From contig DAINQU010000004.1 of assembly GCA_036742455.1 (NCBI GenBank), forward strand, positions 1 to 64,000: a DNA stretch of 64,000 nucleotides, read 5' to 3'. Each line of letters begins with the position of its first letter. The stretch's first letter is position 1. The notes beneath the pieces were generated by a model. The model worked only from the letters and a program-made list of their open reading frames with translations, had not been told where the DNA came from and did no database searches. The DNA is from CAIKZZ01 sp036742455. Its GTDB lineage: Bacteria > Pseudomonadota > Gammaproteobacteria > Steroidobacterales > Steroidobacteraceae. Of this stretch, positions 44,525 to 52,858 are shown piece after piece. Made by a program: the position numbers and the translations under genes.

Positions 44525-44769
44525 GGTGTGGTTCCTGCGTCGGCCATTGAGCCATCTCGGGCGATGCGCAAGGCCTCGCGTAAGACGTCCAAATCACCGA
44601 TGTGATTGGCCAGCACGAGGATAAGACGCGCGTTGACAGCAGCACTCTCCTCGTCCGAGAGGTTTCGGTGCGTCTCGATCAGCGCTTCGTAAAAATCGTC
44701 CCCGGGCGAATAATCGCGAACGTATCGTGTACCGGGCGCATGAAAATTTGGCGTAAGAGTGAGGGGCAT
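44521..44769 (-). CDS. DUF2783-family small protein
   Basis: An 82-aa protein with the DUF2783 pattern (DDFYEALIETHRNLSDEESAAVNARLILVLANHIGD). Members are short helical proteins encoded beside FAD-dependent aromatic monooxygenases, as here. A role as an accessory or small subunit is inferred from that constant pairing. AAGGA lies upstream of ATG 44769, and only ten bases separate it from the monooxygenase stop. Its own stop overlaps the VOC start. Confidence 0.85.
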   Translation of the reverse strand: MPLTLTPNFHAPGTRYVRDYSPGDDFYEALIETHRNLSDEESAAVNARLILVLANHIGDLDVLREALRIARDGSMADAGTTP

Positions 44770-44778
44770 GGCGGATCC

Positions 44779-46386
44779 TTAAGCCTGAGCGCAGGCACGC
44801 GCGACGGCCGAGCGAATGGCGTCGAGTTCGGTCGTGCGCCAACGTCCGGCCACATGCTGATCCGGTCGCAGCAGGTAGACCGTTCCGGGACGCGCGTCGT
44901 AGCGGTCACGTATCGCGTCGGTGATTTCGACGAGCAAGGTCTCCACCGGTATCGGGTCCGACTGCAGTGCCATGAGCCGCTGCAGCTCGGCACTGTAGTC
45001 ACCGATCGACTCCGCGAACAGCAAAGCGGTAAACCCACGCGTGAGGCGCCGCAGTAACCAGCTGCCATCGGCCAGCGGTGCGTCCGCGGCGGGCGCACCC
45101 GGAACGAGGACGGTTTGAAATGCGTCGGTATCTGCGGAGTTGAGACTGGAATCGGTGTAAAAACTCGGCACCGAGAGTCGCCCGGAATTGACGAGGCGCT
45201 GCGCAAACGGACAGGTCTCCGCCAGCGTCAGCGCCGCATTACGGAAGAGACGGCTGACTGAGGACTTCGGGGTGATGAAATCGGTCGAGCGCGTCGAATT
45301 GAGAATGTTTTCATCCGCGGCAGCGGCACGTTCCTCGTGATAGCTATCGAGCAGTGACTCGGGTGCCTTACCTTGAATCACGAGGCTCAATTTCCAGCCG
45401 AGATTATCGGCGTCTTGGATCCCAGAATTCGCGCCGCGCGCACCGAACGGCGAAACCTGATGCGCTGCGTCGCCGATGAAGAGCGCTCGCCCATGACGGA
45501 ATTGGCCCATCCGGCGGCATTGGAAGGTGTAGACACTCACCCACTCCAATTCGAACTCACGATCGTCGCCCAACATCGCTTGTATGCGGGGGATCACTCG
45601 TTCCGGTGTTTTCTCAAGCTCCGGATCCGCGTCCCAGCCGAGCTGAAAATCGATGCGCCAGACATCGTCCGCTTGGCGATGCAGCAAAACCGATTGATTC
45701 GGATGAAACGGCGGATCAAACCAGAACCAACGTTCCGGGGGAAAGCCGGCCTTCATGACGACGTCTGCAATCAGGAAACGGTCGTGGAACACCTGCCCGT
45801 CAATGTCATGTCCGAGCGCTCGACGGATCGGGCTGCGCGCACCGTCCGCGGCCACGAGCCAATCAGATGTCAGTGTGTAAACCCCATCGGGGCTTTCAAT
45901 TTCGAGATGCGCGCTGTCAGCGCGTACGGTTACGCCGCGCACCTTCTGGCGAAAGCGGAGGTCGACGCCGAGCTCCAGCGCTCGCTCGACGAGGTATTCC
46001 TCGAGGTAGTACTGCTGGAGGTTCACCATGCCCGGTCGTTCGTGGTCAGGCTCTGGGACCAGATTGAAGCGATACACCTCGTTGTCACGGAAAAAGGTTC
46101 TGCCGACGTTCCACGACACGCCCTTGGCGAGCACACGATCGCCTACCCCGAGGCGATCCAGTATCTCTAAGGTGCGCTTGGCGTAGCAGACGCCCCGCGA
46201 GCCGACAGAGACCGTGTCATCTTCGTCCACCACCACCACGGGAATGTTTTTCAGGCGCAGGTCGATCGCCGCACTTAAGCCCACGGGACCTGCGCCAACG
46301 ATCACGACCGGATAGCGTTGGTTTGGGCGTTCAAAATCCGGTGGACGCCGGTAGGCATACCGCGGATACGTGTAGGTACTCAGCAT
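44779..46386 (-). CDS. FAD-dependent aromatic monooxygenase (MhpA/PHBH-like)
   Basis: A 535-aa group A flavoprotein hydroxylase. The FAD dinucleotide motif is VVIVGAGPVGLSAAIDLRLK (about residues 28-47), the DG-type motif is in WLVAADGARSPIRRALG, and the second FAD motif is ALFIGDAAHQVSPFGARGANSGIQDADNL. A C-terminal thioredoxin-like domain (from about residue 400) completes the 3-(3-hydroxyphenyl)propionate hydroxylase architecture. It uses NAD(P)H and O2 to add a hydroxyl to a phenolic ring. The SPFGARGANSG wording differs from MhpA, so the substrate may differ. It lies 24 bases downstream of the MBL gene in the operon. Confidence 0.88.
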   Translation of the reverse strand: MLSTYTYPRYAYRRPPDFERPNQRYPVVIVGAGPVGLSAAIDLRLKNIPVVVVDEDDTVSVGSRGVCYAKRTLEILDRLGVGDRVLAKGVSWNVGRTFFRDNEVYRFNLVPEPDHERPGMVNLQQYYLEEYLVERALELGVDLRFRQKVRGVTVRADSAHLEIESPDGVYTLTSDWLVAADGARSPIRRALGHDIDGQVFHDRFLIADVVMKAGFPPERWFWFDPPFHPNQSVLLHRQADDVWRIDFQLGWDADPELEKTPERVIPRIQAMLGDDREFELEWVSVYTFQCRRMGQFRHGRALFIGDAAHQVSPFGARGANSGIQDADNLGWKLSLVIQGKAPESLLDSYHEERAAAADENILNSTRSTDFITPKSSVSRLFRNAALTLAETCPFAQRLVNSGRLSVPSFYTDSSLNSADTDAFQTVLVPGAPAADAPLADGSWLLRRLTRGFTALLFAESIGDYSAELQRLMALQSDPIPVETLLVEITDAIRDRYDARPGTVYLLRPDQHVAGRWRTTELDAIRSAVARACAQA

Positions 46387-46410
46387 CGCGAGGGGCCCCT
46401 GCGGTGATGA

Positions 46411-47361
46411 TCAGGTTTCCAGAGCTTTCCACATGTCGATATCGCGCTCTGCCGTCCAAATGCGTGGATCTCGGTACGCCGTCGCTTCGTCGTACGCCCG
46501 GGTCACGTCAAACGGCATGCAGTGGTCGAAGATGACCCAATGACCGTATTTCGGGCGCAATTCGGCCATGACTTCTTGGTACGTGGTCTTAAGATCCTTG
46601 CCCGCGGCGGCCCGCTCTTTGACGCCGCTGTAGACGTCGGCGATGAAGTTACGGGTGCCGTCGATGCCGGACGCAACCGCCGAAGGATCTTTCAGTGCCG
46701 CCCCACGACCCGGGACGAGCTGCGCCGGTTGCAGCGCCGCCACCGCGTCGAGCGTCGCCGGCCAGTCGCTGAAATAGGCGTCACCGGCGTACGGGGTGGC
46801 GTCGAACTCCACGAGGTCGCCCGAGAACAAAATGCGATCTTTGGGCAACCACACGACGGTATCGCCCTTGGTGTGTCCGCGGCCCAACTGCAAGATTTGC
46901 ACTTCAAGCGAGCCCATCCAAAGCGTCATCTTTTGCTCGAAGACAATCGTCGGCCAGGTTAGGCCGGGGATGGACTCGACGGCCCGGAACAGGCGGGGGA
47001 ACCGTTCGATTTCGCTCTTCATGTCGAACGCGCCGCGCTCGACGATGAGATCGTAAGTATCGCGACTGGCGATGATTTCGCTGGCGCCATAGGCGACGGC
47101 GCCCAGCACCCGAACGGCATGGTAGTGCGACATAACGACGTATTTGATTGGCTTGTCGGTGACCTCACGAATGCGGCGGATGACGTCCTGAGCCATGACC
47201 GGTGTCGCCTGCGTGTCGATCACCATGACCGAGTCATCCCCGATCACGATGCCGGTATTCGGGTCGCCTTGTGCCGTGTACGCGTAGGCGTTTTCGGAGA
47301 GGCGATCAAAGCTGACGACCTTTTCGGTCAGATCGGCTTGGGAAGCGAATTTCTTGGTCAT
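46411..47361 (-). CDS. MBL-fold metallo-hydrolase with a variant metal motif
   Basis: A 316-aa metallo-beta-lactamase-fold protein. The zinc motif HxHxDH reads H79-Y-H81-A-V-R84, so the Asp and His of the second metal site are replaced. H163 (RGHTKGDT) and D182 (LFSGDLVEFD) are kept. It may therefore bind one metal or a different arrangement. It is the first gene of the aromatic operon, with AAGGGG before ATG 47361. Similar proteins with the HAVR sequence are expected beside such monooxygenases, but I cannot confirm this without a search. A hydrolase or lactonase role in the pathway is possible. No signal peptide. Confidence 0.85.
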   Translation of the reverse strand: MTKKFASQADLTEKVVSFDRLSENAYAYTAQGDPNTGIVIGDDSVMVIDTQATPVMAQDVIRRIREVTDKPIKYVVMSHYHAVRVLGAVAYGASEIIASRDTYDLIVERGAFDMKSEIERFPRLFRAVESIPGLTWPTIVFEQKMTLWMGSLEVQILQLGRGHTKGDTVVWLPKDRILFSGDLVEFDATPYAGDAYFSDWPATLDAVAALQPAQLVPGRGAALKDPSAVASGIDGTRNFIADVYSGVKERAAAGKDLKTTYQEVMAELRPKYGHWVIFDHCMPFDVTRAYDEATAYRDPRIWTAERDIDMWKALET

Positions 47362-47383
47362 CGAGCGCCCCTTCGGAAGATGA

Positions 47384-47398
47384 TTCGTTAATAACGAA
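47384..47398. promoter_or_regulatory. Palindromic operator upstream of iclR-type gene and MBL operon (site 1)
   Basis: TTCGTTA-A-TAACGAA is a perfect 7-bp inverted repeat with one central base. It lies in the 122-bp gap between the divergent MBL operon and the IclR regulator gene and resembles IclR-family operators with TTCG/CGAA ends. Confidence 0.65.
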
Positions 47399-47402
47399 TA
47401 TG

Positions 47403-47417
47403 TTCGTCTATACCGAA
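47403..47417. promoter_or_regulatory. Related operator-like repeat (site 2)
   Basis: TTCGTCTATACCGAA matches site 1 at 12 of 15 positions and keeps the TTCG and CGAA ends. The centres of the two sites are 19 bp apart, which would allow two dimers of the IclR protein to bind on nearly the same face of the helix. Confidence 0.5.
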
Positions 47418-47483
47418 TTAAGTGTCAATTGCGCTAGACTCATCCCCGGCAACCATGGCGGCGATGTGGGCGAAGGGGCGGTG

Positions 47484-48269
47484 ATGGCAACGGAGAAGAC
47501 GGGACGCGGCGTGCAGTCGATCGAAGTGGGCGGCCGGCTGCTCGATCAGCTAGTTCACGCCAAGGAGCCCCTGATGTTGCGGGAGCTGGCGGCGGCGGCC
47601 GGTTTAACCGCGGGTCAAGCCCACGCCTATCTTGTCAGCTTTCGTCAGCTCGGCTTAGTTGAGCAAGAGCCGGAGAGCGGTCGGTATCGTCTCGGTCCGT
47701 ACGCGTTGACCCTAGGACTCGCGCGCTTACGTCGTCACGATCCGTTGGCCCTGATTTGGGCGGCCATTCCCGCGTTCGGGGATTCGATTAACCTGATGGT
47801 GACCATGAGTGTCTGGACCGATACGGGTCCGGTCATTCTGCGCCTGCACGAAGCGTCGGAGCAGATCTACTCCAACATTCGCAGCGGTACCCGGTATTCA
47901 TTAATGCAGACGGCGACGGGCCGCCTGTTTGCGGCCCTCATGCCCCCGGCAATCGTTAAACCTTTGGTGGACGACGAGTATCGTCATGCCTTAATCGTTG
48001 GCACGGTATTACCGCGGCGCGAGCAGTACGCCGCGCTCCTCGAGCACGTTCGGCGGGACGGTTGTTCCGAGACCGAAGGCAGTCCGGTCCCGGATATCAG
48101 CGCGATCGCCGCACCGGTGTATGACCTGAATGAACAAATGGTCGCGGCCATCACGCTGATCGGGCACCGCGGGGTGGTGAAAGTAGGTCCCGAAGGTCAA
48201 CATCGCCTCGCGGTGATGCAGTTTGCCCAACGCTTGTCCGCGCAATTAGGTTACCCGACGGCCGATTAG
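47484..48269 (+). CDS. IclR-family transcriptional regulator
   Basis: A 261-aa regulator. The winged helix-turn-helix is at about residues 15-70 (GRLLDQLVHAKEPLMLRELAAAAGLTAGQAHAYLVSFRQLGLVEQ). The effector domain follows to the C-terminus, with PVPDISAIAAPVYDLNEQMVAAITLIGHRG typical of IclR. ATG 47484 has GAAGGGG upstream; the reading frame extends to 47400 without support and would run into the operator sites. It is divergent from the aromatic operon and probably controls it in response to an aromatic effector. Confidence 0.9.
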   Translation: MATEKTGRGVQSIEVGGRLLDQLVHAKEPLMLRELAAAAGLTAGQAHAYLVSFRQLGLVEQEPESGRYRLGPYALTLGLARLRRHDPLALIWAAIPAFGDSINLMVTMSVWTDTGPVILRLHEASEQIYSNIRSGTRYSLMQTATGRLFAALMPPAIVKPLVDDEYRHALIVGTVLPRREQYAALLEHVRRDGCSETEGSPVPDISAIAAPVYDLNEQMVAAITLIGHRGVVKVGPEGQHRLAVMQFAQRLSAQLGYPTAD

Positions 48270-48280
48270 TGCCGTCGGGT
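48253..48280. terminator. Hairpin at the end of the IclR gene
   Basis: ACCCGACGGC (48253-48262) pairs perfectly with GCCGTCGGGT (48271-48280) around 8 nt and spans the IclR stop codon. It lies in the 23-bp gap to the convergent aldehyde dehydrogenase gene. No T-tract follows on either strand, so its strength is uncertain. Confidence 0.45.
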
Positions 48281-48292
48281 GATCTCGCCGGT

Positions 48293-49705
48293 TTACACCG
48301 CCGCGTTGATGACCTTGATGGTCGTATACGCTTCCAAACCTTCGACCCCGAACTCCACGCCGAGCCCGGAACACTTGATGCCACCGAACGGCACGTTCGG
48401 CGCAATTTCGGCGTGCTTGTTAATAAACACCGTTCCAGCTTCCAGACGTTTCGCGACGGCCGTCAGTTGGGCCTTGTCGGTCCCCCAAACGGACGCGTCG
48501 AGGCCGAACTGAGTGCCATTGGCAGCGGCGATGGCTTCATCGAGATCCGTGTACTTGATAATGGGTAGCACCGGTCCGAATTGCTCTTCCGCCACCACCC
48601 GCATCCCGTCGTGACAGTCCGCGAGGAAGGTGACCGGATAAAAGTAGCCCACACCGTCGCGCGGCGCGCCACCCAGCAGCACTCGAGCCCCGTGCGCTTT
48701 GGCATCCTCGACGAGATCAATGACCTTGCGGAATTGGCGCTCGTTCTGCAGCGGACCCAAGACATTCTGGGTGTCCATGCCATCGCCCATCGGAATTCGG
48801 CTGCCGTACGCAACCAAGGCGTTGCACACCGTGTCATAGACCGATTCGTGCACGTACAGCCGCTTCAACGCACCGCAGGTCTGGCCGGAATTGATGAAGG
48901 CACCCCAGAACATGGGTTCGACCAGCGCCTCCATGTTGACGTCGGGAAGGACGATACCGGCGTCGTTTCCGCCCAGTTCCAGCGTCAGTGGTTTGAGGGT
49001 AGGCGCTGCGCTCGACATCACTTTCTTGCCGGTCTCTATCGAGCCGGTGAAAACCACCTTCGCGATCTTCGGGTGACTCGACAGCGCGGCGCCGATGTCG
49101 TTGTCGCCCGACACGACATTGACCAGTCCCGGCGGTAGCGCGGCGGAAATCAACTCAATCATCCGTAGCGTACCCAACGGGGTAAACGGCGACGGTTTGA
49201 TAACGACCGTGTTGCCCGTGCGAATCGCCGGCACGATGTGCCAAATGGCGATCATCAGCGGCCAGTTCCACGGCGTGATCGAGCCGACGACGCCGACAGG
49301 CTCGCGATGCATCTCGATGCGCTTCTGAGGCGAATCTTCGATCACCTTCACCGGCAAGCTGAGGGATGCGGTATAGCCGGCCCACGCCGCGCAGCCACCG
49401 AGTTCGAATTCAGCACCGAGGCCTTTCAGCGGTTTGCCTTGCTCCAGAGACAGCAGCGTCGCCAGTTCACCGGCGTTTTCGGTGACGACGCGCGCGATTG
49501 TTTGGCAGGCCGCTTCCCGTTCGGCGTCGGTCGACCGGCGCCACGTCCGGAAGGCAGACTCCGCCGCATCCACGGCTTGGTTGAGATGGGCGACCGTGCC
49601 AACCGGTGCGAGGCCGACGACCGCGCCGGTCGACGGATTGAGTATTTCTTCATAGCGGTCGGCCGTGACCGACAGCCCGCCGATGGTCATGTCGTATTTA
49701 CGCAT
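48293..49705 (-). CDS. Aldehyde dehydrogenase family protein
   Basis: A 470-aa NAD(P)-dependent aldehyde dehydrogenase. N147 (TPWNWPLM), E243 (LTLELGGNDAG) and the catalytic C277 (NSGQTCGALKR) are present. GSIETGKKVM is the cofactor loop. The length and C-terminus (KCSGLGVEFGVEGLEAYTTIK) fit the betaine/phenylacetaldehyde-type branch. GGGGGGA precedes the ATG. It converges on the IclR gene and lies 137 bp downstream of the AraC regulator on the same strand, so its substrate may be an aromatic or amine-derived aldehyde. The specific substrate is not evident. Confidence 0.9.
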   Translation of the reverse strand: MRKYDMTIGGLSVTADRYEEILNPSTGAVVGLAPVGTVAHLNQAVDAAESAFRTWRRSTDAEREAACQTIARVVTENAGELATLLSLEQGKPLKGLGAEFELGGCAAWAGYTASLSLPVKVIEDSPQKRIEMHREPVGVVGSITPWNWPLMIAIWHIVPAIRTGNTVVIKPSPFTPLGTLRMIELISAALPPGLVNVVSGDNDIGAALSSHPKIAKVVFTGSIETGKKVMSSAAPTLKPLTLELGGNDAGIVLPDVNMEALVEPMFWGAFINSGQTCGALKRLYVHESVYDTVCNALVAYGSRIPMGDGMDTQNVLGPLQNERQFRKVIDLVEDAKAHGARVLLGGAPRDGVGYFYPVTFLADCHDGMRVVAEEQFGPVLPIIKYTDLDEAIAAANGTQFGLDASVWGTDKAQLTAVAKRLEAGTVFINKHAEIAPNVPFGGIKCSGLGVEFGVEGLEAYTTIKVINAAV

Positions 49706-49842
49706 AGTGAATGTCCCCCCGAATAATTTTGCGCGTGACTCAGAGCACCGTGTGCACGGTCACGACGCCAACTTTTAGCGGAGTCCGTCACACGTCGTCT
49801 TGCACGAGGGCGCAAGGTCACGGTATCAGCGCGCCGTCGCGA

Positions 49843-50775
49843 CTATTGTGTGGCGCCGGCTAGGTAGTCTCGAGGGCTGGTTCCGAAATGTTCCCGGAAC
49901 GAGCGCGTCATGTGGGATAGGTCGTAAAAGCCGACGTCCAGCGCAATGTCCGTCAACGAACGGCCCGCGCGGCGTGCTGGATCAATCAAGGCTTTACGGG
50001 CGGCCTCCAATCGGCAGGCTTTGATGTAGCGACCGACGGAGGCCGGCTGGTCTTCAAACAAGGCGTGCAGGGACCGCGTGCTCATGGTGAAGACATGGGC
50101 GATTTTGCTGGGATTCAATTCGCGATCGTGCAAGTGGTGTTCGATATACGTGCGGATACGCGTCCGCTGTTGCTCGCTGTTCAATGCGCCGGTACCGGTG
50201 CGTGCCGCCAACACACCGCCGAGGAGATCCAGAATATTGGCCTCCACCCGACTGATCATCGGCTCGCGTAACCGAGCCATGCGATGCGCCACCTGTCCGA
50301 CGAAGCTCGACAAGAGTCCGCAGTCCGCGTCCTCCCCCGACATTTTGAGTCCCAAGAACCGATTGGGGTCTGGGGTGAGGCTCCGCATCGTGATCGGATC
50401 GATCGCCAATACCGGCATTTGGTATTCGCCCGGCAACACGAGCTCGTAAGGCTCGGCCAACGAAGCGATCACGAAATCGCCGGGTTGAAGATGCACTTCC
50501 TGTCCGCGTTGACGCCAGAGCGACTCACCGCTCAATTGAAACTTCACGAGGTAGGGCGTGTCGGTCAGGCGAGCGACTTCCGCCTCGCGGCGTTTTACCG
50601 ACAGCGGCGAGGTGGCGACGCGTGCGAGCCGCAATCGCCCGAGCGCGGTCACTTCCAGTTCGGCTTCAAAGCTTGAACCGCGCTGCCGGTCGGGGATGAT
50701 CTGCATGGGGGAGAACACGTCGTCGACCACCGACCGAAAATAATCCAGCCGCTCTTTGGTCGAGACCGTTGTCAT
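49843..50775 (-). CDS. AraC-family transcriptional regulator (FeaR/NahR-like architecture)
   Basis: A 310-aa protein. The N-terminal AraC-binding-like domain (about residues 1-190, with LQPGDFVIASLAEPYEL and GEYQMPVLAIDP) resembles that of FeaR and PobC-like activators. The C-terminal double helix-turn-helix (about 210-310) contains NPSKIAHVFTMSTRSLHALFE and SLTDIALDVGFYDLSHMTRSFREHFGTSPRDY. ATG 50775 or the upstream ATG 50814 may be used; neither has a strong ribosome-binding site. The gene is directly upstream of the aldehyde dehydrogenase, which it probably activates. Confidence 0.88.
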   Translation of the reverse strand: MTTVSTKERLDYFRSVVDDVFSPMQIIPDRQRGSSFEAELEVTALGRLRLARVATSPLSVKRREAEVARLTDTPYLVKFQLSGESLWRQRGQEVHLQPGDFVIASLAEPYELVLPGEYQMPVLAIDPITMRSLTPDPNRFLGLKMSGEDADCGLLSSFVGQVAHRMARLREPMISRVEANILDLLGGVLAARTGTGALNSEQQRTRIRTYIEHHLHDRELNPSKIAHVFTMSTRSLHALFEDQPASVGRYIKACRLEAARKALIDPARRAGRSLTDIALDVGFYDLSHMTRSFREHFGTSPRDYLAGATQ

Positions 50776-50933
50776 GGGAAAGGTGTGGTAAATAGGACCC
50801 CCTACCGTTGGCATCTCGTGGCCGGTGCCGTAGCGCGACTATCACCCCGTCGCTAGAGTTTCGTCAAAGGGGAGAGAAAAGACTCTCCAAATCAGTTGGT
50901 TATTCGCCCCTGATCGGCCGAATAGGCCTTTGG

Positions 50934-50967
50934 TATCGGGAAATACGCGATTAGTTATGACCCGATA
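50934..50967. promoter_or_regulatory. Inverted repeat upstream of cysJ
   Basis: TATCGGG at 50934-50940 and its complement CCCGATA at 50961-50967 are separated by 20 bases, in the gap between the AraC gene and cysJ. It could be a regulator site for sulfur control (for example a LysR-type protein such as CysB) or chance. Confidence 0.3.
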
Positions 50968-51040
50968 ACGAAAAGTCGGTATCGACCCCACTGCTCCATC
51001 CGTAGCATCGCGCAAATTCTTGATTCCATGGACAGTGCTG

Positions 51041-52855
51041 ATGTCATCCCCCGTTCGATTGCCGGTTGAACTGCTACGCGTTCGCGAGCTGGAGACCCTA
51101 CTCTCCGATCTGGATGCTGATGCCTTGCGTTGGGTCAGCGGCTTTGTCGCAGGCTTGTCGGCAGAGCGTTCCCGCCAAGCCGGTAGCGGCGTAGCCAATG
51201 CAGCTCCGGTGGCGTCTCCGCCGGTCGCTGACCGGATAACGGTGTTGTATGCGTCCCAGACTGGAAATAGTCGCCGGGTTGCCGAAAAACTCGGACATGC
51301 ATTGACCGCGGCCGGCCTGAATGCCGCCGTTACGGCGGCTGGCGACTACGCCTTCAAGCAATTGGCAGACGAGAAATTCTTGTGCGTCATCGCCTCGACG
51401 CACGGCGACGGCGAACCGCCCGACGATGCGCGCGCGTTGCTCGACGCCCTGTTGGGTCGGCGAGCTCCCAAACTCGGTCAGTTGGGCTACGCCGTTCTTG
51501 GGCTTGGGGACTCGAGTTACCCCAAGTTCTGTGAAACGGGGCGCGTCTTCGACCGCCGGCTGGAGGAATTGGGTGGCCGTCGCCTGATCGAGCGTATGGA
51601 CTGCGACGTGGACTTCGAGTCGAAGGCGCAGGGATGGATTCAGCAGTCGGTCGAGGCCTTTGTCGGCGCGAGCGGTGCAACCGCAGTATCCCGTGCCGCT
51701 CCGGTCACTGCGGGGACGGAGGCTTCAACGGACACCGCGGTTGCGACGCGCGATGCGCCGCTCGAGGTGGAAGTTGCGGTCAACCAACGGATCACGGCTT
51801 CGGGTTCCGAGAAGGACGTACGCCATATCGAACTCTTAGTGCCGGAGGGACGCTTTCCCTATCAGGCCGGAGATGCGCTCGGTGTTTGGCTTAATAACCC
51901 AGCAGAGTTGATCGACGCCACGCTCGCTGCGACCGGGCTGGATGCCGCCGAAACGGTGACTGTAGACGGGGCGAGCCGCTCGTTGCGCGAGTGGCTCACT
52001 CGGCACCGCGAAATCACGCGAGTGGCACGCGCGTTGATTGAACGCCTGGCTGCACTCTCCGGCGATGCGGGTTTGGCCGCGCTCTTGAAGCCGGATGCCG
52101 CCGCCAGCCTGCGCGCGCAGTTCAAGGTTTGGCAGGTACCGGACCTGCTTCGCCGGTACCCGGTGCAGTGGACGGGCGAGCGACTCGTGCGCGCACTACA
52201 CCCGTTGTCGCCGAGGCTCTATTCCATCGCCTCGGCCCCCGAAGAGGTGGGCGACGAAATTCACCTCACCATTGCGGTGGTGGATGAAGTGCATGACGGT
52301 TTGCGGCATCTCGGTGCGGTCTCCTCGCAGATGCAGGTCTTTGAACCGGGCGTCCGCTTTCTCGCATTCGTGGAGCCGAACACCCGTTTCCGACTCCCGA
52401 CAAACACCTCGACCGATGTGATCATGATCGGTCCCGGTACCGGGGTGGCTCCTTTCCGTGGATTCCTGCAAGCACGCGCTGCGAGCGGTGCTGCGGGCCG
52501 AAATTGGCTGTTCTTTGGTGGCCGTCATCTCGACAGCGATTTTCTTTACCAGACCGAATGGCTGAGTGCGCTCAAGAAACACGCACTCACGCATTTGGAT
52601 GTCGCGTTTTCGCGCGATACCGCGCAGAAAGTCTACGTTCAACAGCGGCTGCGCGAACGAGGCGCACAAATTTTTCAATGGTTGGAGGCCGGTGCGCACC
52701 TGTACGTCTGCGGAGATGCCGAGCGCATGGCGCCTGACGTGCATACAGCACTGATCGACATCGTGGCGACTGAAGGCGGCCGTTCACCTCAGGAAGCCGA
52801 GGCCTATATCGCGTCGCTGGCCTCACAGCGTCGTTATCTCCGGGATGTGTACTGA
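51041..52855 (+). CDS. cysJ: NADPH sulfite reductase flavoprotein alpha subunit
   Basis: A 604-aa diflavin reductase. The flavodoxin domain binds FMN (TVLYASQTGNSRRVAEKLGHA, about residues 66-86, then AVLGLGDSSYPKFCETG). The FAD domain carries SPRLYSIASAPEEV, and the NADPH domain carries GPGTGVAPFRGFLQARAA near residue 465. It ends in the characteristic RYLRDVY tail. It passes electrons from NADPH to the CysI hemoprotein for six-electron reduction of sulfite to sulfide. ATG 51041 is preferred; a TTG 21 bases upstream is possible. It is three bases upstream of cysI. Confidence 0.93.
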   Translation: MSSPVRLPVELLRVRELETLLSDLDADALRWVSGFVAGLSAERSRQAGSGVANAAPVASPPVADRITVLYASQTGNSRRVAEKLGHALTAAGLNAAVTAAGDYAFKQLADEKFLCVIASTHGDGEPPDDARALLDALLGRRAPKLGQLGYAVLGLGDSSYPKFCETGRVFDRRLEELGGRRLIERMDCDVDFESKAQGWIQQSVEAFVGASGATAVSRAAPVTAGTEASTDTAVATRDAPLEVEVAVNQRITASGSEKDVRHIELLVPEGRFPYQAGDALGVWLNNPAELIDATLAATGLDAAETVTVDGASRSLREWLTRHREITRVARALIERLAALSGDAGLAALLKPDAAASLRAQFKVWQVPDLLRRYPVQWTGERLVRALHPLSPRLYSIASAPEEVGDEIHLTIAVVDEVHDGLRHLGAVSSQMQVFEPGVRFLAFVEPNTRFRLPTNTSTDVIMIGPGTGVAPFRGFLQARAASGAAGRNWLFFGGRHLDSDFLYQTEWLSALKKHALTHLDVAFSRDTAQKVYVQQRLRERGAQIFQWLEAGAHLYVCGDAERMAPDVHTALIDIVATEGGRSPQEAEAYIASLASQRRYLRDVY

Positions 52856-52858
52856 ATC

